In this document: piece after piece, positions 7,816-14,972 of the stretch
How positions within the stretch are numbered: the stretch's first letter is position 1
Layout of the letters: the number at the start of each line of letters is the position of its first letter
Origin: Ignavibacteriae bacterium HGW-Ignavibacteriae-4
GTDB lineage: Bacteria > Bacteroidota > Ignavibacteria > Kapaibacteriales > UBA2268
Length of the DNA: 38,597 nt
NCBI GenBank assembly: GCA_002839765.1
Contig: PGYR01000027.1
Span: 1 to 38,597, forward strand
Direction of reading: 5' to 3'
The notes under the pieces: generated by a model
Told to the model about the DNA's origin: nothing
What the model saw: the letters and a program-made list of their open reading frames with translations, nothing else
The model's database searches: none
Position numbers and translations under genes: made by a program

Positions 7816-9060
7816 ATGACCAAACATATACCACTTACACTACAATTTAATCAAGTAAGAGATGTGACAGAGGCAATTTGTTTGCCACTGGACGTAGAGG
7901 ATTATTCTATACAGGTTAATCAGTTCGCCAGTCCACCCAAATGGCATCTAGCTCACACTACTTGGTTCTATGAAAGTTTCATACTAGAAAAATACTACAA
8001 AAACTATCGTCCCTATGACGAACAGTTCTCGTATTTATTCAATAGCTATTATTATTCGAAAGGTGAAAGACTTACTCAATCAGAAAGAGGAGTTTTGTCG
8101 AGACCTTCGATTAATAAAATCTACGAATACAGAGAGTATGTAAACAAACATGTAGCTGAACTACTTGATGATCAAAATGAATCAATTAATAAATTGATGA
8201 TTTTAGGTCTTAATCATGAGCAACAACATCAGGAATTACTACTTCAAGATATAAAATATAACTTTGGTAGTAGCCCATTACACCCCACATACATAGAAAA
8301 AGATTTTAAATTCGACGATGATATAGAAGCACAGAATTTTTTATCTATCGACGAAGGAGTATATGAAATAGGACACGACTCTAACTTATTCTGTTTTGAC
8401 AATGAGAAAGGACTACATAAACAATACATACACTCAGCTGAAATAGCTGATAGATTAGTGACTAATCGTGAGTACAAAGGCTTTATCAATGATGGTGGAT
8501 ATGATGAACCATTATTATGGCTTTCTGATGGATGGGAATGGAAAGAGAAAAATAAGATTTCACATCCGCTATATTGGAAAAAGATAGATGGTTTTTGGCA
8601 TTACTTCACTTTATATGGAATGCGAAAACTTGATTCAGCTGCACCCGTAACGCATATTTCTTTTTATGAAGCAAATGCTTTTGCGAGATGGGCAGGATAT
8701 AGGTTGCCGACAGAGTTCGAATGGGAAGTTGCATCAAAATCACATTTCAATGCTAATGAGAAATCAAATTTACTGGAAGATAATAATTTTCTTTCCTTAC
8801 CAAGGAATAATGGAGATACTTCATTCATAGGTAATCTATGGGAACACACAGAAAGTGCTTATCTACCTTACCCCATGTATAAACAAGAAAAAGGGGCTTT
8901 CGGCGAATACAATGGTAAGTTTATGGTAAATCAGAAGGTACTTAGAGGAGGTAGCTTTGCTACTCCGATGACACACATACGTCATACATATAGAAATTTT
9001 TATCATCCAAATGCGAGATGGATGTTTGCTGGAATTAGATTAGCTAAGCAGTATGACTAA
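7816..9060 (+). CDS. egtB: EgtB-like hercynylcysteine sulfoxide synthase (DinB_2 + formylglycine-generating-enzyme domain)
   Basis: 414 residues from the ATG at 7816. The N-terminal DinB_2 domain has WHLAHTTWFYE (His47 likely ligand) and NHEQQHQE (His134 and His138), the three-His iron site of sulfoxide synthases. A run LFNSYYYSKGER (about 74-85) resembles the double-Tyr active site of type II EgtB enzymes. The C-terminal half (about 178-414) is a C-type-lectin-like FGE-sulfatase domain ending with LRGGSFAT and WMFAGIRLA. EgtB joins hercynine to cysteine or gamma-glutamylcysteine with oxygen in ergothioneine synthesis. The methyltransferase EgtD is not nearby, so a related sulfoxide (ovothiol/OvoA-like) reaction is possible. 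Its stop overlaps the convergent small membrane protein gene by 4 bp. Confidence 0.85.
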   Translation: MTKHIPLTLQFNQVRDVTEAICLPLDVEDYSIQVNQFASPPKWHLAHTTWFYESFILEKYYKNYRPYDEQFSYLFNSYYYSKGERLTQSERGVLSRPSINKIYEYREYVNKHVAELLDDQNESINKLMILGLNHEQQHQELLLQDIKYNFGSSPLHPTYIEKDFKFDDDIEAQNFLSIDEGVYEIGHDSNLFCFDNEKGLHKQYIHSAEIADRLVTNREYKGFINDGGYDEPLLWLSDGWEWKEKNKISHPLYWKKIDGFWHYFTLYGMRKLDSAAPVTHISFYEANAFARWAGYRLPTEFEWEVASKSHFNANEKSNLLEDNNFLSLPRNNGDTSFIGNLWEHTESAYLPYPMYKQEKGAFGEYNGKFMVNQKVLRGGSFATPMTHIRHTYRNFYHPNARWMFAGIRLAKQYD

Positions 9061-9347
9061 TTGTCAGAATGCTGACGATTTGTCTTATGTCGATTTGTCA
9101 TTTCACTCCGCATAGACTTTATACCAAAGTTAATGCCGTAGAAGATAATATAAGCAAAGCCGACTATACCAGCTGCCTCCAGAGTATTGATACATGGTAT
9201 TTTGAATGTATCGAATATAACTAGATTACAGATGTTTTCTAATGTGTAAGATATAAAAAGAAAAAGCCCGCCAATAAATATTATAAAAAATATTGAGCGG
9301 GCAATTTTTTCAATTGTAAGTTTAATATCGTGATTGTTAGTTTTCAT
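9057..9347 (-). CDS. Small two-helix membrane protein coupled to an ECF sigma gene
   Basis: 96 residues with two hydrophobic segments (about 16-36 and 57-76), short charged ends and a basic, His-rich C-terminus. The loop between the helices (FDTFKIPCINTLEAAG) recalls small two-helix proteins I know from downstream of Bacteroidota ECF sigma genes (pattern: LFGLP, then F-x-Q-A-x-G-L-L), but the match is by eye only. Its start overlaps the end of the sigma gene by 11 bp, so the two are very likely cotranslated. A role in restraining or sensing for the sigma factor is inference; no zinc-binding anti-sigma (ZAS) motif is present. Confidence 0.65.
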   Translation of the reverse strand: MKTNNHDIKLTIEKIARSIFFIIFIGGLFLFISYTLENICNLVIFDTFKIPCINTLEAAGIVGFAYIIFYGINFGIKSMRSEMTNRHKTNRQHSDN

Positions 9348-9894
9348 TTAATGAATTGTATAAACCGCTTAGTTTTTTCCGTAAATGTAGAACAGCGTAT
9401 CTCTTTCTTGCTAAAAGAGTATTTATATTCACGCCTGTTTCTTCTGACATTTCTCTAAACGAAATACCTTCAAATTCATTTTTAACAAACACATCTCTTT
9501 GTTCATCTGGAAGTTCTTTTAGTCCATCTTGGACTGCTTCCCATATAGTTTTTCTTAGCAAATCACTCTCTGGTCCTTCCCCTACATCCTCGATGAAATG
9601 CTCGAAAGTGTCCATTCCCTCTTCTTGTTGTTTGGGTGTTTGGAGGTCAGAAAATGCCTCTGCTCTTTTTTTTCTGTAAGAGTCAATAATTCTGTTTCTT
9701 ACAGCTGTAAAAACCCAAGATGCGATATTTTCAATTGGCTTTTGTACATTTTTAGATGCAGCAAGCACATTTGTGAATACGTCTTGTAATATATCTTCCG
9801 CCTCTTCCTGTGATCTTACTCTTTTACGGATAAAACCAAGGAATTTCTTTCTATCATTTTTGAATAATTCTTCAATTTGCAATGCTAAATCCAT
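9337..9894 (-). CDS. ECF-type RNA polymerase sigma factor
   Basis: 185 residues. Region 2 covers about 12-85 with EAEDILQDVFTNVL (core RNA polymerase contact) and WVFTAVRNRIIDSYRKKR (-10 recognition and melting). Region 4 covers about 125-180: LKELPDEQRDVFVKNEFEGISF, then the helix-turn-helix EMSEETGVNINTLLARKRYAV that reads the -35 element. The two are joined by an acidic linker (about 92-115). It is the first gene of a two-gene unit with the overlapping small membrane protein. An AGAGGTG ribosome-binding site precedes its ATG. The regulon cannot be told from the sequence. Confidence 0.92.
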   Translation of the reverse strand: MDLALQIEELFKNDRKKFLGFIRKRVRSQEEAEDILQDVFTNVLAASKNVQKPIENIASWVFTAVRNRIIDSYRKKRAEAFSDLQTPKQQEEGMDTFEHFIEDVGEGPESDLLRKTIWEAVQDGLKELPDEQRDVFVKNEFEGISFREMSEETGVNINTLLARKRYAVLHLRKKLSGLYNSLNEN

Positions 9895-10009
9895 AATACA
9901 CCTCTGTTTGATTCCAACTTAAAATAATATAAGACTAATGCACTCTTATATAGTTATATAAACACATTAAACGGAAAAAAGTTTCACTTTATACAATAAT
10001 TTTTCAATT

Positions 10010-10017
10010 TAACTTTG
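10010..10017 (+). promoter_or_regulatory. Candidate -7 element upstream of rqcH
   Basis: TAACTTTG is a perfect TAnnTTTG -7 box, 87 bp before the rqcH start. No TTG lies at the expected distance upstream, so the call is weak. This divergent 210-bp gap also holds the sigma-gene promoter, which I could not place. Confidence 0.3.
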
Positions 10018-10104
10018 TTAGTTGAGTAATTGCTGACATATTGTCAAACATCTTCGTACAAATAACAATAATATACATAATGAGAATTCCGTGCCAAAGA
10101 AAAT

Positions 10105-11703
10105 ATGATTAATCACAAAGCCACAATATCAGCACTTACAGACGAATTGCAATCAATTGTAGGTTATTCGTTTAGCCAAATTTATACGCAAAGCCAAGGT
10201 CTGCTTATAATCGAAATAACTGATGGCAAATCTGTTTTGTTCTTAGAATTTTCAACGAACTCTCCTTATGATAGATTGCTAATTCGCAATAAGCACCACC
10301 GAGCTAAAGCTAACACTAAAGATTTATTTGGAGTACTTGTCGGCGAAACTATTACTAATATAAATCAAGTTAATGAAGATAGAATATTAGTAATCGCAAC
10401 CCAAACACACAATTTGTATTTCGTACTGTTCGGACATAATAAATCTGATTTATTAGTTACTACTAAGAAAAATAAGATAATACATAGTCTGAACAATTTG
10501 AATGAGATTGGTTCCAAAATCTCTATAGATACTAACGAGCAAAAAGATATATCGGATTTCGATGGGGACACTTTTTTTTCAGATGCAATGAAGAAATGCA
10601 AGTACTTTTTCGGTAAGTATTATACTGAGAGCTATTTAGCTAACAATAACCTTACAAAAAAAACTTTACTAAAAGATATAAATATAGATGAGCAAACTGA
10701 GAAAGTAGATAGATATTACTATAAGTTAGCCCGAGCGAAGGAATCCTATGTTTATAAATTGAGTGATGATAAATATCTACTTTCTCTCGTTGAGCTAGAC
10801 GGCTATGAATTACATAAGAAGTGTGATTCTATTAGTGAAGGAATCAGAACAAAATTTGTTCGTGAAGTAAGTAAAAAGAGAATAACTGAGTTAAAAAAGA
10901 AATCGGTTAGTAAGTTAGAAAAACTAATAAAGAAAGATGAAACCGCAATCCAACGTATTAACAAGTTGGAAGATGGGGAAGCAAAATCGGAAGAGTTACG
11001 ACACTATGCAGATATGCTAATCTCACAGCCCAATCCCAAAATAAAGTCGGGAAAAGAAATAGAGCTCATAGATTGGGGAGGGGAAAAACTCAGAATACCA
11101 CTTGACGAGAAACTAAGCTTAATAGACAACGCACAAAAGTACTTCAAAAAATCATCGAACGTACTCAAGGAACGAACAATAGCTAAAGCCAAATTACCTG
11201 AGTTGGAACTCCGTCTTGGTGAGAAAATACAATTACTTGAAATAATCGAAAATACAGACGACGTAAAAAAATTGGAAGAAATATTAGTAGATAATCGAAA
11301 AATCTTAGGTGATATAGTGGAACGAAAAGGCCCAGAAATAAGAGAAGAGAAATTCAAAAAGTATGAGCTTAGCGAGAATTTCGTCCTTTACGTTGGTAAA
11401 AACGCGAAGAACAATGATGAGCTGACTATGAAGTTCGCCAAGCCCAATGATATATGGCTACATGCTAGAGGAGTAGGTGGCTCGCATTGTGTAATAAGAG
11501 TTGATGGCCGAGAGCCAAGCAAAGGAATAATTAAAGAAGCTGCCGCAATAGCAGCATTTTATTCCAAAGCAAAAACATCGCACCTAGCACCAGTCGCTTA
11601 TACCCAAAAGAAATATGTTAGCAAACCCAAAGGAGCTAACCCCGGTGCAGTAGTAGTCCGCCGAGAAGAAGTAGTACTAGTTGAACCGTACAAACCTGAA
11701 TGA
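10105..11703 (+). CDS. rqcH: RqcH (NFACT family ribosome quality-control factor)
   Basis: 532 residues. The NFACT-N domain has the NSPYDRLLI strand and the key Asp-Arg pair at 92-93 (NEDRILVI), the residues needed for Ala-tail synthesis in characterised RqcH proteins. A long coiled-coil middle (about 250-400) rich in K and E follows. The NFACT-R domain at the C-terminus (about 415-532) has PNDIWLHARGVGGSHCVIR and KTSHLAPVAYTQKKYVSKPKG in two conserved blocks. The protein binds stalled 50S subunits carrying peptidyl-tRNA and recruits tRNA-Ala to add a C-terminal tail that marks the chain for proteolysis. It is slightly shorter than the common 550-590 residues. Transcribed alone. Confidence 0.92.
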   Translation: MINHKATISALTDELQSIVGYSFSQIYTQSQGLLIIEITDGKSVLFLEFSTNSPYDRLLIRNKHHRAKANTKDLFGVLVGETITNINQVNEDRILVIATQTHNLYFVLFGHNKSDLLVTTKKNKIIHSLNNLNEIGSKISIDTNEQKDISDFDGDTFFSDAMKKCKYFFGKYYTESYLANNNLTKKTLLKDINIDEQTEKVDRYYYKLARAKESYVYKLSDDKYLLSLVELDGYELHKKCDSISEGIRTKFVREVSKKRITELKKKSVSKLEKLIKKDETAIQRINKLEDGEAKSEELRHYADMLISQPNPKIKSGKEIELIDWGGEKLRIPLDEKLSLIDNAQKYFKKSSNVLKERTIAKAKLPELELRLGEKIQLLEIIENTDDVKKLEEILVDNRKILGDIVERKGPEIREEKFKKYELSENFVLYVGKNAKNNDELTMKFAKPNDIWLHARGVGGSHCVIRVDGREPSKGIIKEAAAIAAFYSKAKTSHLAPVAYTQKKYVSKPKGANPGAVVVRREEVVLVEPYKPE

Positions 11704-12231
11704 GCGAAGATTCTATTTGTCAGAACAAGATTATTCCTTTTCTTCCCTCTTGAAGATTTAAGAGGGCTAGGGTGATTTGAAAAACAAAGTCATTGAGATG
11801 ACCGAAGGGACGCGCTTGCCAAGCCGAAGGCATGAGCTATCTCTTTATCAGAATCAGGATTCACAGAATTGTAGAGACGTATTGCACACGTCTCCAAATC
11901 CCCCAAACCCTCTGAAACCACGTCACTCCTGAACGAAGCGAAGAGTCTAGGTAACTATCTCTTTTGTCTGAATCACGGATTAATTGGATTTATGGATGGC
12001 ACAGATTGTAGATACGAAATGCTCGTGCTAAGCGGCGACAAAGTATTAACGTCAACAAACACCTTGATGAACCACGTCATTCGAAATAGCTCTCGAATCC
12101 CAAGAAATAGACTGTTGTATTTCTCACACACTTTTGCAACGATAAACCCAAAATAATCTAAATTTACCGCAATTGTCATATACTCCATTCAAAGTCAGTT
12201 AGTTATAAATATAATATATCAAAAATAATTG
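11704..12231. repeat. Gene-poor mosaic of dispersed-repeat fragments
   Basis: No convincing gene lies here. It holds several recognisable repeat pieces: hairpin CCCTCTT-(8)-AAGAGGG (11745-11766) followed by CTAGGGTGATTT; a GTCATTGAGATGACCGAAGG segment (from 11789) ending in CTATCTC; a TTTATCAGAATCAGGATT segment (from 11844); hairpin GAGACGT-(7)-ACGTCTC (11874-11894); CGTCACTCCTGAACGAAGCG (from 11931) followed by AAGAGTCTAGG; TTTGTCTGAATCACGGATTA (from 11963); and hairpin ATTCGA-(8)-TCGAAT (12079-12098) within a further CGTCATTC-like piece. These resemble short intergenic repeats common across Bacteroidota and relatives (recognised from memory). The order suggests repeated insertion and decay. 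Confidence 0.6.
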
Positions 12232-12239
12232 TATATTTG
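12232..12239 (+). promoter_or_regulatory. Candidate -7 promoter element of the acyltransferase/ELWxxDGT operon
   Basis: TATATTTG fits TAnnTTTG exactly. With initiation a few bases downstream it would leave a short leader before the ATG at 12264; the alternative TTG start at 12237 lies within the element. No clear upstream TTG at the right distance. Confidence 0.4.
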
Positions 12240-12263
12240 GGAAACAATATCAGAGACTTAAGT

Positions 12264-12839
12264 ATGACATCATTTTACACAGAAGAAGAACTTAAAGAAA
12301 TTGGCTTCAAATCAGTTGGTACAAATGTCCAAATCAGCCGAAAAACCTCCTTATATGGTGTGTCACGAATCTCAATTGCCAATAATGTCAGAATAGACGA
12401 TTACTGTGTACTCTCAGGAGGAGCAGGCGGTATAGAGATAGGAAACTATGTCCACATTGCTATATTCGTATCGCTCCAAGGAGACGGAAAGATAACCCTA
12501 GAAGATTTCAGTGGCATCTCATCACGGACTGCAGTTTACTCAAGCAATGATGACTATTCCGGGAATTATATGACTAACCCAACAGTCCCGTCCGAATTTA
12601 CAAAAGTTACATCAGCCCCAGTTACATTACAGAAACATGCTCTAGTCGGAAGTGGATGTGTTATATTACCAGGAGTTACTCTACAGTTAGGATGTGCCGT
12701 TGGTGCTCTCAGTTTGGTCAATCGAGACTGCAAGGAGTTTATGATTTACTCAGGTAACCCAGCTAAACCAATATTGATAAGAAACAAAAACCTATTAGAA
12801 CTCGAAAAGAAGTTAAAAGAGAAAATTCAAATTAAATAA
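12264..12839 (+). CDS. Left-handed beta-helix (hexapeptide-repeat) acyltransferase
   Basis: 191 residues from the ATG at 12264, giving the MTSFYTEEELKEIGFKSVG beginning typical of this acetyltransferase group. The body is made of hexapeptide repeats ([LIV]-G-x4): VGTNVQIS, IANNVRIDDYCVLSG, IEIGNYVHIA, ITLEDFSGISS, VGSGCVILPGVTLQLGCAVGA. YSSNDDYSG and GNPAKPI match the catalytic loop and the C-terminal cap of CatB/WcaF-like O- or N-acetyltransferases using acetyl-CoA. It is expected to act as a cytoplasmic trimer on a sugar or sugar-nucleotide. A C-terminal amphipathic helix ends it. It lies only 15 bp before the first ELWxxDGT gene and probably shares its transcript. Confidence 0.82.
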   Translation: MTSFYTEEELKEIGFKSVGTNVQISRKTSLYGVSRISIANNVRIDDYCVLSGGAGGIEIGNYVHIAIFVSLQGDGKITLEDFSGISSRTAVYSSNDDYSGNYMTNPTVPSEFTKVTSAPVTLQKHALVGSGCVILPGVTLQLGCAVGALSLVNRDCKEFMIYSGNPAKPILIRNKNLLELEKKLKEKIQIK

Positions 12840-12842
12840 TTC

Positions 12843-12907
12843 AGGAGTGAGGACATGAAATATTTTATAACAGTTTTACTTATTATACTACCATCCTATA
12901 TGTTTGG
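12843..12907 (+). repeat. 65-bp perfect direct repeat, copy 1 (tail remnant, RBS, start, signal peptide)
   Basis: Bases 12843-12907 are identical to 14908-14972. The first 8 bases (AGGAGTGA) correspond to the Glu-stop end of a T9SS tail in copy 2, but here no such gene precedes; upstream is the acyltransferase. The rest covers the ribosome-binding site, the ATG and the first 17-18 codons. Confidence 0.9.
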
Positions 12908-14915
12908 TCAAACGAATGTGATAGAGCCATTGCAAGTCGATTCACAAACATTAAATCCAGGTACATACGCGCAAACTATAGTCCACAATGGATTACTATA
13001 TTTTACAGCTGATGATAGTGTTCATGGGGAAGAAATCTGGACATTTGATGGAACATTGAATAGCTTAAAAATGCTAAAAGATGTGAACCCAGAAAGAGAT
13101 AGTCAAGCAAGATTCATCAGCAATGAACTTGAAGATTATATGCTATTTACAGCATACTATAACAAAGAAGGTGATTTTGGTTTGTGGTCAACCAATGGTA
13201 CTGAGGAAGGTACCAAATTGCTACAGAAAATGAACTATAAATTAGGTAGTAATATATCAGATTATGTACAAGCTGGAACGAATTTTATAAAACATGGTGA
13301 CAAAATCTATTTTGTTGCTAGTTTAAGCCAACTTACTAAATATGATATATGGGAAACAGATGGTACCCCCGAAGGAACAAAAATTTGGAAGAACTTAGAT
13401 TCTGTATATAATTTTAGTAGTTCAGTTCTTACAAAAGTTGGAGATAATCTTCTAATTTGGTTCAACGGAACTGGATCATTAACTTATCAAGGGATATTTG
13501 AAGTTGATACAAAGAATTCGAAGTTAATTAAATTAGTTAATGCTAAGTTTAATCAACTGGCGAGCAACAATGAAGAGTATTATTACATAAAGAATGATAA
13601 ACTTTATTTTACTAAGGAGAAGTCAGAATCAACTAATCATCTGTGGGAAACCGATGGTACACCACAAGGTACTTACAGAATAACAAAGGACATAGACAGT
13701 CTAAAAATTGATATAAGTAGCAGAATGTTTTTTGGTAACAAAACACTATTCAATGCTTCTCAAGGTATAAATAAAGCTGAATTATGGATATCTGATGAAA
13801 CTAATGAAGGTACATTTTCACTAACGAATCATTTAGATGGATTTGATTATTTAGGGTTTTCGTCTGAGTTATTAAAAGGCAAAGTAGTATTTACTGGTTC
13901 TCGTGGTAATATATTTGAAATATGGATAACAGATGGTACAAAAGAGGGAACTACCTTGGTAAGCCAGATAAACAAAGGTGATTCTGATTTTCTATTTATA
14001 TTATCGAATGAGAAACCTGATAATGACAGAATATTCTTTAGTTTATATGGTGTGAATAATAAATACAAAGATATTTGGGTAACGGATGGCACCAAAGAAA
14101 ATACAACTAAGTTGATTGATTTGAATATTTCGTTCTATAATAAACTCAAATACAGAAGTGATGGTAATAAACTTTACTTTACAAATGAACTTAACCAAAC
14201 CGGTGAAGAACTTTGGGTGACAGATGGAACAATCGAAGGCACACAATTTGTAAAGGAATTGAGAGAGGGAACTGATAGTTCTGATATATCATTTCCATCA
14301 AGAGTGATAAATGGGAGAGGGTTTGTAAAGGCAAGAACTGATAAGACTAATTACTCTTTAATTTTAACAGGAGATCCCCAAAGTGTTTCAGTTAGAATAT
14401 GTAATGCAATGTCAGAATCTAAAGGATATACACGCATCCAGCAATTAACAGAGAACAAGGCGATTTTTATAGAGAAAAGTAGTTCTGATACGAATAGGAT
14501 TTGGATTACTGATTATACTTTTAAAGGTACTAATTTATTAATACCACTCGACGCTACTAATAATAATCAAGCTAATGGATTGATAGCATATTTTCAGTAC
14601 AATGATAACATATACTTCTTCGCTGACTACTACGGCGAGGGACAACAACTCTACCGCATCCCCAACACAATAACTTCAGTCGAAGAAAGCGAACAAACTG
14701 AACTAATGACAGTTTACCCGAACCCTGCGAAGGACTTCATTCAGATAGAGGTTACTAAGCCAATGCAGCTGAGTATAGTAAACACCACTGGTAAGAAAGT
14801 GAAAGAGTACGGAACAGTAGAGAACGGCAAGCTGAACGTAGCAGAGCTACATTCGGGCGTGTATTTCGTGGTAGATGAGCAGGGTAAGAACATAGCAAAA
14901 TTTGTGAAGGAGTGA
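12855..14915 (+). CDS. Secreted ELWxxDGT-repeat protein with T9SS type A sorting domain (array member 1)
   Basis: 686 residues. A signal peptide (1-18, ending YMFGQ) is followed by about ten ELWxxDGT-type repeats spaced 45-65 residues apart, for example LWSTNGTEEGTK, DIWETDGTPEGTK, EIWITDGTKEGTT and ELWVTDGTIEGTQ; some are worn (IFEVDTKNSK, ELWISDETNEGTF). Such repeats are thought to form beta-propeller or beta-sheet folds of unknown function. The last ~80 residues are a T9SS type A C-terminal domain: VYPNPAKDFIQIEV, LSIVNTTGKKVKEYG, LNVAELHSGVYFVVDEQG and the end AKFVKE. It should be exported by Sec, cross the outer membrane by the T9SS and be cleaved and anchored or released. It is the first of five tandem paralogues; its stop overlaps the ribosome-binding site of the next gene. 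Confidence 0.92.
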   Translation: MKYFITVLLIILPSYMFGQTNVIEPLQVDSQTLNPGTYAQTIVHNGLLYFTADDSVHGEEIWTFDGTLNSLKMLKDVNPERDSQARFISNELEDYMLFTAYYNKEGDFGLWSTNGTEEGTKLLQKMNYKLGSNISDYVQAGTNFIKHGDKIYFVASLSQLTKYDIWETDGTPEGTKIWKNLDSVYNFSSSVLTKVGDNLLIWFNGTGSLTYQGIFEVDTKNSKLIKLVNAKFNQLASNNEEYYYIKNDKLYFTKEKSESTNHLWETDGTPQGTYRITKDIDSLKIDISSRMFFGNKTLFNASQGINKAELWISDETNEGTFSLTNHLDGFDYLGFSSELLKGKVVFTGSRGNIFEIWITDGTKEGTTLVSQINKGDSDFLFILSNEKPDNDRIFFSLYGVNNKYKDIWVTDGTKENTTKLIDLNISFYNKLKYRSDGNKLYFTNELNQTGEELWVTDGTIEGTQFVKELREGTDSSDISFPSRVINGRGFVKARTDKTNYSLILTGDPQSVSVRICNAMSESKGYTRIQQLTENKAIFIEKSSSDTNRIWITDYTFKGTNLLIPLDATNNNQANGLIAYFQYNDNIYFFADYYGEGQQLYRIPNTITSVEESEQTELMTVYPNPAKDFIQIEVTKPMQLSIVNTTGKKVKEYGTVENGKLNVAELHSGVYFVVDEQGKNIAKFVKE

Positions 14916-14972
14916 GGACATGAAATATTTTATAACAGTTTTACTTATTATACTACCATCCTATATGTTTGG
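14908..14972 (+). repeat. 65-bp perfect direct repeat, copy 2
   Basis: Identical to 12843-12907. Here the first 8 bases are the real end of array member 1 (last Glu codon region and TGA), followed by the 4-base gap and the start of array member 2. The identity stops at the 18th codon. Confidence 0.9.

Noticed and set aside
11973-12188. 71-residue minus-strand open frame
   Set aside because: It lies within the repeat mosaic, has no ribosome-binding site or recognisable domain, and its sequence is explained by repeat pieces read backwards.
12237-12263. TTG start extending the acyltransferase
   Set aside because: It falls within the TATATTTG element, and the ATG at 12264 gives the usual family N-terminus.
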